Assembly: GCA_019637445.1 (NCBI GenBank)
Contig: JAHBVS010000001.1
Location: 62,001 to 126,000 of the forward strand
Direction of reading: 5' to 3'
DNA length: 64,000 nt
Origin: Gemmatimonadaceae bacterium
GTDB lineage: Bacteria; Gemmatimonadota; Gemmatimonadetes; Gemmatimonadales; Gemmatimonadaceae
Within the stretch, counting starts at the first letter, position 1. Each line of letters starts with the position of its first letter. The translations under genes and the position numbers were made by a program. The notes under the pieces were generated by a model, which was not told where the DNA came from, did no database searches, and saw only the letters and a list, made by a program, of their open reading frames with translations. This document shows, in pieces, positions 56,104-64,000 of the stretch.

Positions 56104-57378
56104 CTATATCACCAGCCCGTCGGCCCGGCCCCGGCCCTCGGCTGAGACCAGCACCAGGATGCCCACGCTGAGCCAGCAGGACAGCATGAAGGAGCCGCCG
56201 TAGGAGAAGAACGGCAGCGGGATGCCGGTGATGGGCATCAGCCCGATGGTCATCCCCACGTTCACGAGGATGTGCGTGAACAGGGCCGCCGTCACGCCGA
56301 AAGCGGCCAGTGAGGCGAAGGGATTGGCGGCGCGGCCCGCGATGCGGATGGTGCGCAGCAGGAACACAGCGAACAGCGAAAGCACCAGCGCCACGCCGAA
56401 GAACCCAAACTCCTCGCCCACCACGGCATAGATGAAGTCCGTGTGCTGCTCGGGGAGGAAAGCGAGGCGCTTTTGTGTGCCGTCGGTGAAGCCCTTGCCG
56501 AAGAACCCACCGGACCCGATGGCCACCTGCGATTGGATCAGGTGGTAGCCGGAGTTGCGCGGATCACTCGACGGATCGAGAAACACGAGTAGTCGCCGCT
56601 GCTGGTACGGGTTGAGCTTGTCCCAGAGAATGGGCGCGAATACGCCCATCACCACGTTCGCGCCGACCAGCGCAGAGCTCTCGATCCACGACGGCCGCTT
56701 CCACGCCACCAGCGCCAGCAGCAACAGGAACCACGCTCCCCACACCCCCGTGCTGAACGCCAGCACCAGCGAGACGCCGGGACTCGCCGCCATCAGCAGC
56801 AGCGGCCAGCTCACGCCACTCCAGTAGAGCATCGCGAAGAAGATGCCGATGAACACGAGGCCCGTGCCGAGGTCCGGCTGCGCCATCACCAGGAGCCAGG
56901 GAATGCCAACGATCAGCGCGGGCCGCCACAGGCCAAACAGGCTCGCGGCCGCCACGCGCTGCGCAGAGAGCACGCGGGCCATCATCAGGACCGTGGCGAT
57001 CTTCGCGATCTCGGCTGGCTGGCCAATGCGCACACCACCGATGGCCAACCAGCTCTTCGTGCTAGCGGCCGTGCCCGCGCCCGTGCCGATGACCAGCAGC
57101 AGGAGCAACATCACCAGCGCGGCGAGGTACAGCGGCAGGGAGGCCCACTCCAATGCGCGAACGGAGAGCCGGGACATCCCCCACATCACCCCGAGCCCAA
57201 GCCCCGCCCACACCAGCTGCGTGCGCCACAGGCCCGAGACGAAGTTCGGCACGTCGGTCTGGCCGGCCGAGTAGACCATGGCGATGCCCAGCGCCGTGAG
57301 TGCGCAAGCGAGGGCCACCAAGGGCCAGTCGGTGGGCACCACGCCCTGCCCCGAGCGGAACGAACCCGTGTGGCGCAT
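56104..57378 (-). CDS. rodA: Rod-shape determining glycosyltransferase RodA
   Basis: SEDS-family peptidoglycan polymerase acting with PBP2 in lateral wall synthesis. The 424-residue product has about ten membrane helices and the family motifs KSWLAIGGVRIGQPAEIAKI, MAQPDLGTGLVF and GLMPITGIPLPFFSYGGSFM near the C terminus. The ATG at 57378 shares a base with the mrdA stop (TGATG), so I do not use the TTG three bases upstream. Adjacent mrdA encodes its partner transpeptidase. Confidence 0.96.
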   Translation of the reverse strand: MRHTGSFRSGQGVVPTDWPLVALACALTALGIAMVYSAGQTDVPNFVSGLWRTQLVWAGLGLGVMWGMSRLSVRALEWASLPLYLAALVMLLLLLVIGTGAGTAASTKSWLAIGGVRIGQPAEIAKIATVLMMARVLSAQRVAAASLFGLWRPALIVGIPWLLVMAQPDLGTGLVFIGIFFAMLYWSGVSWPLLLMAASPGVSLVLAFSTGVWGAWFLLLLALVAWKRPSWIESSALVGANVVMGVFAPILWDKLNPYQQRRLLVFLDPSSDPRNSGYHLIQSQVAIGSGGFFGKGFTDGTQKRLAFLPEQHTDFIYAVVGEEFGFFGVALVLSLFAVFLLRTIRIAGRAANPFASLAAFGVTAALFTHILVNVGMTIGLMPITGIPLPFFSYGGSFMLSCWLSVGILVLVSAEGRGRADGLVI

Positions 57379-59153
57379 CAATCGCCGTCCGTCGGCGGCA
57401 GGGAGACCACCGTCACCTTGAGGTAGTGCTCCATGATCCGCGACGCGAGCCGAGCGGCGCGCGACCCGTGGCCACCGAACTCAAGCATCAGGGCCACGAC
57501 GATCTTGGGATCCTCGGCAGGGGCGTAGCCGACGAACCAGGCGTGGTCGTTGATCGCATCCTGCGCGTTCTGCGCGGTGCCGGTCTTGCCCGCCACGACA
57601 ATGCCGTCCAACCGTGACCCGCGCGCCGTACCCCGACCGACCACATCCGTGAGCGCCTGCTGCAGGCCCTGCAGCTGCTCTGGACGCAATGAGAACAGGC
57701 GGTCGCGCTGCACCTCCCCTCGGACCACCTCGGGCCGCGCGGCCTCGCCGTCCGTGGCCAGCGCCGTGTAGAACCGGGCCATGTTCGCCACGGTCTGCGA
57801 ATTCTCGCCCTGGCCAATCGACAGGTTCAGGATCACACCCTGCGACCACCCTTGCGGACCGAACAGTCGGTCGTAGTACTGCCGCGCCGGATCCGTGGGG
57901 AACAGGGGCCGCGTCTCGGCCGGCAAGTCGATGCCCGAGCGCTCACGCGAGCCCAGCCGGATGCCGCCCGCCACCAGCTCCTGCAGCCCGATCTTCTGCC
58001 CAAGCTGGTAGAAGTAGACGTCGCAGGATCCTTCGATGGCGCCCGCGAGGTCTACGTTGCCGTGGCCATCCGGCTTGTGGCAGCGGAAGAAGCGATTCCC
58101 GAACTGGAGACCGCCGGTGCACGGGACCTCCATGTGGTCGTCGATCTCCACCAGCCCCCGCTCCATCGCGATGATGGCGGTCTGCAGCTTCCACACTGAG
58201 CCAGGCGGATACGTGCCCTTGATCGCCTTGTTGTACAGCGGCTTGCGCGGATCCTCCTGCAACTGCGTCCAATACGCCTGCGGGATGCCGCCGATGAACT
58301 GGTTGGGGTCGAACGTCGGCGCAGAGTGCAGCGCGAGCACCTCGCCCGAGCGCGGCTCCATCGCCACGACGCCGCCGATCAACGAATCGCCGAAGAGGCG
58401 GTACACGAAGCGCTGCAGGTCGAGGTCGATGTTCGTGTACAGCGGCGGCGGCGCCTCGGGCTCGAGGTCCGGCCGCGCCTCCTCCCGCACGATGCGTCCG
58501 CGCGCGTCCACTTCCACGAAACGAGCACCCTCGCGCCCGCGCAGGCGATCCTCGTACTGCCGCTCGATCCCGTCCTTGCCCACCTGCTGCCCCGCCTTGT
58601 ACTCGGCGTAGCGCTCCTGCCCCAGCTCCGTCTCGCTGATCTCGCCCGTGTAGCCGACCAACGCGGACACCGCGGGTCCGTCGGGATAGTAGCGCTTGGG
58701 CGCCGACTGGATGATCAGGCCCGGGAACTCGACGCGCCGTTCCTCCAGCGCGCTCACCAGCTCAAACGACGCGTCGGGAAACAGCACCACCGGGCGAACC
58801 GGCTCGCGCCGATAGCGACGCACCGCCGCCCCCACCTGCTCGGGCGTCACCGGCACCACGTCGCCGATCCGGCGCATCATCACGCGCAGCGAGTCCTCGT
58901 TGCGCACCAGTACCGAGATGGCGTAGCCGGGGATGTTCTCCGCAATGACGCGCCCCGTGCGGTCGAGGATGTTGCCGCGCGGCGCCGGCACCGGCAGCTC
59001 GCGCAGGCGATTCTCCTCGGCCTTGAGATAGAAGCGCGAGCCCTGCAGCACCTGCGTGCGGAAGAACGCCGAGGCGATGACGAGAAAGACCAACAGCAGC
59101 AGTGCCGAGGCGATGCGTCCACGTTCCTGAACCGCGTTGGGATGGAAGCTCAT
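57378..59153 (-). CDS. mrdA: Penicillin-binding protein 2 (elongation transpeptidase)
   Basis: Monofunctional class B PBP of the elongasome, 591 residues. One N-terminal anchor (13-32), a dimerisation/pedestal region with PAPRGNILDRTGRVIAENIP, and the transpeptidase domain with Ser319 in GSVWKL (SxxK), the SCD motif at 376-378 in place of SxN, as usual in PBP2, and KTGT at 523-526. The frame is open to 59258, but the ATG at 59153 overlaps the mreD stop (ATGA) and gives a normal N terminus. Sensitive to mecillinam in other bacteria. Confidence 0.96.
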   Translation of the reverse strand: MSFHPNAVQERGRIASALLLLVFLVIASAFFRTQVLQGSRFYLKAEENRLRELPVPAPRGNILDRTGRVIAENIPGYAISVLVRNEDSLRVMMRRIGDVVPVTPEQVGAAVRRYRREPVRPVVLFPDASFELVSALEERRVEFPGLIIQSAPKRYYPDGPAVSALVGYTGEISETELGQERYAEYKAGQQVGKDGIERQYEDRLRGREGARFVEVDARGRIVREEARPDLEPEAPPPLYTNIDLDLQRFVYRLFGDSLIGGVVAMEPRSGEVLALHSAPTFDPNQFIGGIPQAYWTQLQEDPRKPLYNKAIKGTYPPGSVWKLQTAIIAMERGLVEIDDHMEVPCTGGLQFGNRFFRCHKPDGHGNVDLAGAIEGSCDVYFYQLGQKIGLQELVAGGIRLGSRERSGIDLPAETRPLFPTDPARQYYDRLFGPQGWSQGVILNLSIGQGENSQTVANMARFYTALATDGEAARPEVVRGEVQRDRLFSLRPEQLQGLQQALTDVVGRGTARGSRLDGIVVAGKTGTAQNAQDAINDHAWFVGYAPAEDPKIVVALMLEFGGHGSRAARLASRIMEHYLKVTVVSLPPTDGD

Positions 59154-59641
59154 CGCGTCCTCCGTTGGTCGAGGGCGGGCCGAAGCACCGCCGCGACCAC
59201 CAAGCCCACCAAGGCGGTGGCCAACGCCGACGCCGGCGTCCAGGCCACCAGCTGCCACACCAGTGCGCTGCCACCGAGCCGCTGCTCGGCCACAATCGAG
59301 ATCAGGTCAAAGGCCAGCTTGCCGAGGAAGACGAACACGGCGGTCAGCGCCAGGTCGTCCACGAAGAAGGCGGCCTTGAGCCGCGAGGCGCCAAATGCCA
59401 TCAGCGTCATCGCCAGGGCACCCGCGCCGAGGGCTTCCGGCGTCATCGCATCGAGGACGAGGCCGACGCAGAAGCCCACCACCGAGGCCACGGCCGGCCG
59501 CGCGCGCACCGCCACCAGCAGCACGCCGATGACGAGGAAGTCCACACCCGCGCGCCAATCGAGCAACGGGCGCAGCGTGAAGTGCAGCGCGACCATCAGC
59601 ACGAGCACGACGGCGACGAGGATGCCGCGGGACCAGTTCAC
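59150..59641 (-). CDS. mreD: Rod-shape determining protein MreD
   Basis: Small integral membrane protein of the elongasome, 163 residues with five or six hydrophobic helices (for example 7-25, 36-45, 50-65, 73-88, 97-115 and 130-155). The segment VGFCVGLVLDAMTPEALGAG is characteristic, with an acidic residue after the glycine-rich helix. The start is GTG 59641, overlapping the mreC stop as GTGA. Identification rests on the weak MreD signature and the mreC-mreD-mrdA context, which is very typical. Confidence 0.9.
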   Translation of the reverse strand: MNWSRGILVAVVLVLMVALHFTLRPLLDWRAGVDFLVIGVLLVAVRARPAVASVVGFCVGLVLDAMTPEALGAGALAMTLMAFGASRLKAAFFVDDLALTAVFVFLGKLAFDLISIVAEQRLGGSALVWQLVAWTPASALATALVGLVVAAVLRPALDQRRTR

Positions 59642-60651
59642 GGCTGCTCCCGGCCGATAGGTGTTGGCACGGGCGATGCGGCGCTGGAGGAGTCAGAGGC
59701 AGCGGCGGATGCCGGCGGCAGCGTATCCGCGGCCGCCGGTGACGGCTGCGCGCTGCGCGCCCGCTGCGCCGCCACGCTGTCCGCCGCCGCACGCACGCGC
59801 CGCTGCAGCGCCTCGGCCTCAGGCCGCCACACGCTCTCGACTTCCTCGCCGATGCGCTCGCGCGAGAGCACCATCACCGAGGTGATGTCCGACGGCCGTA
59901 CCGCCGGCCGCACGAGATAGCTACGCGCCCAGGGCCGGCCCGTCTGCAGCGGCCGTAGGATCGTGCCGATCATCACGCCACGCGGGAAGATCCCACCGAG
60001 GCCGGAACTCACCACTGGCGTCCCGGCGCGCAGCGGCGCCCGCGACGAGACGCCGTGCAGCTCCAGCAGCCATTGCTCCGCCCCGTCACCCTCGTGCGCG
60101 CTGATCAAGCCAAACGCGTTGCCGTCGAGCGTCGTGGCGCTGACCCGGAATTCCGGGTGCGGCCAGACAAGGGCCACGCTCGTGCGCTCATCCACCGTCT
60201 CAATCATGCCGACGATGCCATCGGCGGCGACCACGGCGCTCAGCCGCTCGACACCCTGCGCCGCACCCGCGGAGAGCAGCAGCGTGTGGTCATCACCCAG
60301 GCCGCGGATGGCCAATGCCTCGGCGGGCGTATAGCCCCAGCGGAGCGCACGGCCCAGGCCAAGGAGCTCGCGGAGTCGCGAGTTCTCCGCCTCGACGGCA
60401 CTCAATCGCATCGCGCGCTCGGCGACGCTATCGGCCACGACGCGCAACGAGTCGTTCGTGGCCAGCGCGCGCTTGGCCACCGAGGCGCGCTCCTGCAGCA
60501 TGGCCAGCGGGCCCACGAGATTGCGGCGGATTGTGCCCGCCACGGCATCACGCGGCGCCGGCGGCAGCACGAGCAGGACCAGCGCAGCGACGACGCAGGC
60601 GGCAGCGACGATGGTATCGGTGGCGGAATCCGCCCGAGCCCCGCGCGGCAC
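59638..60651 (-). CDS. mreC: Rod-shape determining protein MreC
   Basis: Bitopic scaffold of the elongasome. The 337-residue product has a membrane anchor (about 14-30), a coiled coil (55-95, with RLSAVEAENSRLRELLGL), and two beta-barrel domains with LSAGAAQGVERLSAVVAADG, VVSSGLGGIFPRGVMIGTI. A C-terminal extension of about 60 residues is Ala/Ser/Pro-rich and low-complexity, probably periplasmic and disordered. The start is GTG 60651, 15 bases after mreB. Confidence 0.95.
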   Translation of the reverse strand: MPRGARADSATDTIVAAACVVAALVLLVLPPAPRDAVAGTIRRNLVGPLAMLQERASVAKRALATNDSLRVVADSVAERAMRLSAVEAENSRLRELLGLGRALRWGYTPAEALAIRGLGDDHTLLLSAGAAQGVERLSAVVAADGIVGMIETVDERTSVALVWPHPEFRVSATTLDGNAFGLISAHEGDGAEQWLLELHGVSSRAPLRAGTPVVSSGLGGIFPRGVMIGTILRPLQTGRPWARSYLVRPAVRPSDITSVMVLSRERIGEEVESVWRPEAEALQRRVRAAADSVAAQRARSAQPSPAAADTLPPASAAASDSSSAASPVPTPIGREQP

Positions 60652-60666
60652 GCTACCGGCCCGTCA

Positions 60667-61710
60667 TCAGGTGCTGAGCACCGACCAGTACTTCGCCTCG
60701 TCGTCGAGGATCCGCCCCGTGCCGCGCACCACGCAGGTCAGCGGGTCCTCGTCCACGTGGATCGGCAGGCCGGTCTCCTGCGTGAGCAGCACGTCCAGCC
60801 CGCGGATCAGCGCGCCACCGCCCGTCATCACGATGCCGCGGTCCACGATATCCGACGCCAGCTCCGGCGGCGTGATCTCCAGCGCACGGCGCACCGCGTT
60901 CACGATCTGCTGGATCGGCTCCTGCACCGCCTCGCGGATCTCCGCCGAGTGCACGCGCACCGTCTTCGGGATGCCCGAGACGAGGTCGCGGCCCTTCACT
61001 TCCATCTCGCGCTCCTCGCCAAGCGGCGCGGCCGATCCGATCTGGATCTTGATCTGCTCCGCCGTCGGCTCGCCGATCAGCAGGTTGTAGCTCTTGCGCA
61101 TGAACTGCACAATGCTCGCGTCGAGCTCGTCGCCGCCCGTGCGGATCGACGTGTCGGACACGATGCCCGAGAGCGCGATCACCGCGATCTCCGTCGTGCC
61201 GCCACCGATGTCGATCACCATGTTGCCCGTCGGCGTCTCCACCGGCAGGCCGACACCGATCGCCGCCGCCATCGGCTCGGCGACCATGAAGACTTCCTTC
61301 GCGCCCGCGCCCAGCGCCGAGTCACGCACGGCGCGCTTCTCCACCTCGGTAATGCCCGAGGGCACGCACACGATGACGCGTGGCTTCACCTTGAACACGT
61401 GGTTCTTGATGATGAGCTCAAGGAAGAAGCGCAGCATCTTCTCGGTGACATCGAAGTCGGCGATCACGCCGTCCTTCATCGGGCGCACGGCGATCACGCC
61501 TTCCGGCGTGCGGCCGAGCATGCGCTTCGCTTCCAAACCGACGCCTTTGATCTTCTTCGTCTCGCGATCGATCGCGACGACGCTGGGCTCATTCAGGACA
61601 ATGCCTTCGCCCTTCACGTAGATGAGCGTGTTCGCCGTTCCCAAGTCGACGGCGATGGCATTCGCCGGCAAAAAACCACCGCTTTGGAAGAACGGCCACT
61701 TCAGAGGCAA
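60667..61710 (-). CDS. mreB: Rod-shape determining actin homolog MreB
   Basis: Bacterial actin that positions the elongasome. The 347-residue product has [20 protein letters not shown] (phosphate 1), [40 protein letters not shown] (phosphate 2) and [18 protein letters not shown] (adenosine). The start codon appears to be TTG at 61710 ([16 protein letters not shown]) because no ATG or GTG lies before the first strand; a later TTG (residue 14) is possible. First gene of the 14-kb mreB-to-guaA unit; the long non-coding region upstream should contain its promoter. Confidence 0.96.
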   Translation of the reverse strand: MPLKWPFFQSGGFLPANAIAVDLGTANTLIYVKGEGIVLNEPSVVAIDRETKKIKGVGLEAKRMLGRTPEGVIAVRPMKDGVIADFDVTEKMLRFFLELIIKNHVFKVKPRVIVCVPSGITEVEKRAVRDSALGAGAKEVFMVAEPMAAAIGVGLPVETPTGNMVIDIGGGTTEIAVIALSGIVSDTSIRTGGDELDASIVQFMRKSYNLLIGEPTAEQIKIQIGSAAPLGEEREMEVKGRDLVSGIPKTVRVHSAEIREAVQEPIQQIVNAVRRALEITPPELASDIVDRGIVMTGGGALIRGLDVLLTQETGLPIHVDEDPLTCVVRGTGRILDDEAKYWSVLST

Positions 61711-61825
61711 TGTCGGATTCTCGCGCGTCCGGGGATACGGAAGACGCCTGAGGCGGGAGGAGGCAACTACTTATCAGAGCGGAAGTTAGTTCGGGGAGAG
61801 GGGGGCTACAAGGCGGACCCTTTAG

Positions 61826-61930
61826 GATGCGGGATTCGGGCTGCGGGGGGGGGCTTCAACAGCAGCCGTGAGTTGTGAGTGGTGAGTCATGAGTGCCGTT
61901 TCTCACGACTCACAACTCACGACTCACGAC
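61826..61930. repeat. Short tandem repeat element, RAGTNRT/GATGCGG family, copy E
   Basis: Begins with three 7-base units GATGCGG, GATTCGG, GCTGCGG (61826-61846), then a G-run and a 21-base spacer. A pair of inverted arms of RAGTNRT heptads follows: 61868-61893 (units such as GAGTTGT, GAGTGGT, GAGTCAT) and 61902-61927 (the complement of GAGTCGT, GAGTTGT, GAGTCGT), with a TGCCGTTT loop. The arms match at 23 of 26 positions and would form a long hairpin. Confidence 0.75.
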
Positions 61931-61966
61931 TTCCCGAAACCTCGCGACGAGCCCCGCCCAGAACGC

Positions 61967-61999
61967 AAAACGGGGGCCCGACCACAGGTCGAGCCCCCG
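61967..61999 (-). terminator. Intrinsic terminator of ald
   Basis: On the minus strand CGGGGGCTCGACC and GGTCGGGCCCCCG form a stem of 13 positions with one mismatch and a short TGT loop (61999-61971), followed by TTTT (61970-61967). It lies 23 bases after the ald stop. Stem, loop and T-run make it the clearest classical terminator in the window. Confidence 0.85.
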
Positions 62000-62021
62000 T
62001 TCCCGCATCCCAAGCTCGCCG

Positions 62022-63137
62022 TTATTTCACGAACTTGGACGCCTCGTGGTACTCCATCCCAAACGCCTCGGCCACGCCGGCGTAGGTCACCTTCCCCTCC
62101 ACGACATTCAGCCCCTTGAGCAGCGCCGGATCCTCCTTCAGCGCCTGCTTCCAGCCCTTGTTGGCCAAGCGGAAGGCATAGGGGAAGGTCGCATTGGTCA
62201 GGGCCAGCGTCGAGGTGCGCGGCACCCCGCCCGGCATGTTGGCCACGCCGTAGTGGATGATCCCGTCCACCGTGTAGACCGGGTTCTCGTGCGTGGTGGC
62301 CTTGATGGTCTCTACACAGCCACCCTGGTCGATGGCCACGTCGACGATGACCGAGCCCGGCTGCATAAGCTTGAGGTCCTCGCGGCGAATCAGCTTGGGC
62401 GCCTTCGCACCCGGCAGCAGCACGCCGCCGACCACGAGGTCGGCCGTCGAGATGGCCTCGAGGATGTTCGCGCGGTTCGAGAAGATCGTCTGCACGTTGG
62501 CCGGCATCACGTCGTTTAGGTAGCGCAGGCGTGGCAGCGAGGTGTCGAGGATGATCACCTTGGCGCCCATGCCGGCGGCCATCTTGGCCGCGTTCACACC
62601 GACCACGCCGCCACCGATGACCACCACCTTCGCCGGCGCCACGCCCGGCACGCCACCCAGCAGCACGCCGCGGCCGCCATAGAGTTTCTCGAGGTACTTG
62701 GCGCCTTCCTGCACCGCCATGCGGCCCGCCACCTCGGACATCGGCGTCAGCAGCGGCAGCTCGCGCGTCGAGAGCTCCACCGTCTCGTAGGCGATGCAGG
62801 TCGCACCCGAGTCGATGTGCGCCTTCGTCAGCTCCTCATCGGCGGCGAAGTGGAAGTAGGTGAAGATGGTCTGCCCCTTCTTCATCCGCGGCCACTCGAC
62901 CTTGATGGGCTCCTTGACCTTGATGATCATCTCGGCCGCTGCCCAGGTCTCGTCGGCGGTGGGGAGGATCTTCGCGCCGACCGCCGTATACTGCGCGTCG
63001 TCAAAGCCCGAGCCAAGGCCCGCGCCCTGCTCCACGTACACGGTATGGCCAGCCGCCACGAGCGCCTCGGCGCCAGCCGGCACCAGGGAGACGCGGTTCT
63101 CGTTGGTTTTGATTTCCTTCGGGACGCCGATTTTCAT
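62022..63137 (-). CDS. ald: Alanine dehydrogenase
   Basis: NAD-dependent enzyme that interconverts alanine and pyruvate plus ammonia. The 371-residue product has [20 protein letters not shown], the [15 protein letters not shown] segment with a substrate-binding lysine region nearby, and the Rossmann motif [20 protein letters not shown]. The aspartate-rich [14 protein letters not shown] and [20 protein letters not shown] close the active site. It is flanked on both sides by heptad repeat elements and ends in a strong terminator, so it appears to be its own unit. Confidence 0.96.
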   Translation of the reverse strand: MKIGVPKEIKTNENRVSLVPAGAEALVAAGHTVYVEQGAGLGSGFDDAQYTAVGAKILPTADETWAAAEMIIKVKEPIKVEWPRMKKGQTIFTYFHFAADEELTKAHIDSGATCIAYETVELSTRELPLLTPMSEVAGRMAVQEGAKYLEKLYGGRGVLLGGVPGVAPAKVVVIGGGVVGVNAAKMAAGMGAKVIILDTSLPRLRYLNDVMPANVQTIFSNRANILEAISTADLVVGGVLLPGAKAPKLIRREDLKLMQPGSVIVDVAIDQGGCVETIKATTHENPVYTVDGIIHYGVANMPGGVPRTSTLALTNATFPYAFRLANKGWKQALKEDPALLKGLNVVEGKVTYAGVAEAFGMEYHEASKFVK

Positions 63138-63141
63138 AGGG

Positions 63142-63278
63142 CAGTTATGAGTTGTAAGTCATGAGTTGTAAGTCCCCGCATCCCGCATCTTCCCGCATTC
63201 GCCGTGTCACTCACCACTTACAACTCACAACTCACAACTGCAGTTGTAAGTACTAAGTGGTAGGTCATAAGCTGAGAG
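63142..63278. repeat. Short tandem repeat element, RAGTNRT/GATGCGG family, copy F
   Basis: Three heptad arrays. Left, plus strand, 63142-63173: CAGTTAT, GAGTTGT, AAGTCAT, GAGTTGT, AAGT. Middle, minus strand, 63240-63206: CAGTTGT, GAGTTGT, GAGTTGT, AAGTGGT, GAGTGAC, followed by ACGGCGA and GATGCGG-like units down to 63174. Right, plus strand, 63241-63278: CAGTTGT, AAGTACT, AAGTGGT, AGGTCAT, AAGCTGA. Middle and right arrays meet in a perfect 14-base palindrome ACAACTGCAGTTGT (63234-63247). The middle part has the same order as the copy at 26588-26529. Confidence 0.8.
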
Positions 63279-63284
63279 CAACAA

Positions 63285-64000
63285 CTAGCCTGGCCCAAGC
63301 CGAACCACCGTCTGCAGATCCTGCCTGTAGAAATCCTGGCACACCTCCGCCACATCCCCGGCAGTGATCGCATCCACTCGCGCCAACACCGCATCCAACG
63401 GCTTGTAGGGCTCATCATACAGCTCCACCGCCGCCGCGCGGTACATCCGGGCCCCCACGCTCTCCATGGACAGCGTGATCTGCCCCTTCAACTGCTGCTT
63501 GCCCATCGCCAGCTCCTCGGCTGACAACCCGGCAAGGTTCAGCAACGCCAACTCACTCTGGACCGCCTCAACGGCATCGTCCACACGTTCCGGCGCGCAT
63601 CCAAGATAGATGCCCTGGGACCCCGCCGTCACGTGGTAGCTCTGGAAGCTGTGCACACTGTAGGCCAGGCCCAGCTCCTCGCGGACTTTCTGGAAGAGCC
63701 GTGAGCTCATTCCGCCACCAAACAGCGTGTTCACCAACTGCAGCGCGTGCCGCCGCTCATCGGAGTGCGGCACGGTGATGTTGCCCATCACCAGATGCGT
63801 CTGGTGGATGTCGCGAATCTCCTCGCGCTCGCTGGGCCTTGGCGTGATGGCGTGCGGCACCGGCATCGCCTCCAGCGCACCCTCGCCCTTCAGGTCCGCC
63901 CAGCCGGCCGAGGCGAGCACGGCCAGCAACTGGTCGTGCGTCACGTGCCCCGCCGCGGCCACCACCACGCGCTCCGGACGGTAGGCCCGGCGATGCAGCG
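63285..64000 (-). CDS. M16-family zinc peptidase, C-terminal part (cut by window edge)
   Basis: The gene enters from beyond 64000 and only its last 237 or so codons are present. They encode the end of the first M16 domain (AYRPERVVVAAAGHVTHDQL) and the second, non-catalytic domain (HLVMGNITVPHSDERRHALQ, NTLFGGGMSSRLFQKVREEL with GLAYSVHSF). The HxxEH zinc motif would be in the missing part. Family members degrade peptides; small bacterial ones of this type are often called processing peptidases. A Met codon-like GTG at 63968 is internal and not a start. Confidence 0.9.
   Translation of the reverse strand, partial: LHRRAYRPERVVVAAAGHVTHDQLLAVLASAGWADLKGEGALEAMPVPHAITPRPSEREEIRDIHQTHLVMGNITVPHSDERRHALQLVNTLFGGGMSSRLFQKVREELGLAYSVHSFQSYHVTAGSQGIYLGCAPERVDDAVEAVQSELALLNLAGLSAEELAMGKQQLKGQITLSMESVGARMYRAAAVELYDEPYKPLDAVLARVDAITAGDVAEVCQDFYRQDLQTVVRLGPG

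Larger units (their letters stand above)
61711..62021. other. 311-base non-coding region between ald and mreB
   Basis: It holds, from the ald side: the ald terminator (61967-61999), a repeat element (61826-61930), and about 115 bases before mreB (61711-61825) that should carry the mreB promoter and leader. I see no convincing -35/-10 pair there. A run of nine G lies at 61845-61853. No open frame of interest is found. Confidence 0.7.

Noticed and set aside
63234-63247. The 14-base palindrome ACAACTGCAGTTGT as an operator
   Set aside because: It is the junction of two inverted heptad arrays, so the symmetry is explained by the repeat; no independent evidence for a regulator site.

Overview
This is a compact, GC-rich bacterial chromosome segment (no plasmid, phage or transposase genes seen) from a diderm-like, rod-determining bacterium. 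The gene order and protein character fit Gemmatimonadota best, but this is inference from family resemblance; no 16S rRNA lies in the window. Nearly every position is coding. Genes within a cluster very often overlap by 1, 4 or 8 bases (TGATG, ATGA, GTGA junctions), and I used these overlaps to choose starts, many of which are GTG.

Layout. 2-6844 (minus): vanZ-like, aspS, phoH, ybeY, two CorC-type CBS proteins and meaB. 6930-8003 (plus): rlmN. 7932-15616 (minus): a trp operon, trpC-trpF-trpB-(HEAT protein)-(HD-GYP protein)-trpA, followed by an HD hydrolase and a LytR_C protein. 15714-16322 (plus): lexA. 16362-18690 (minus): a GAF protein and trpD. 18861-33294 (plus): truA, a transaldolase-like protein without its active site, an HtrA-type protease, then a purine operon purB-purC-(psd-pssA)-purS-purQ-(Zn-ribbon)-purL-purF and ppdK. 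33356-39756: creatininase-family protein, HDOD protein, RidA, a 717-residue EF-hand membrane protein, chrA and an ArsN2-type acetyltransferase. 39912-40269 (minus): tmRNA with tag ANNNFALAA. 40313-47461: GGDEF protein, larB, dusB, an orphan PTS EIIA, a HerA-like ATPase and a MATE exporter. 47702-61710 (minus): one long unit mreB-mreC-mreD-mrdA-rodA-accD-folC-hisS-proS-lysA-phosphodiesterase-guaA. 62022-63137: ald. 63285 to the edge: an M16 peptidase, cut by the window.

How the genes work together. The window carries most of tryptophan synthesis from anthranilate (trpD, trpF, trpC, trpA, trpB; no trpE/trpG here), much of the IMP pathway plus guaA, phosphatidylethanolamine synthesis (pssA, psd), cell-wall elongation (mre/mrd), and several aminoacyl-tRNA synthetases and RNA-modifying enzymes.

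The most unusual signal is outside the genes. The few real intergenic gaps hold short tandem repeats with 7-, 8- or 10-nt units, often in inverted pairs. One family (44315-44499 and 47488-47673) is a cassette with perfect 25-nt inverted arms and a terminator-like hairpin just after the upstream stop codon. A second (26529, 61826, 63142) is built of degenerate heptads RAGTNRT joined to GATGCGG-like units. A third (39751-39905) lies between arsN2 and tmRNA. I know of no described function for them. The transaldolase-like protein that has lost its Schiff-base lysine and three other active-site residues is the most interesting protein.
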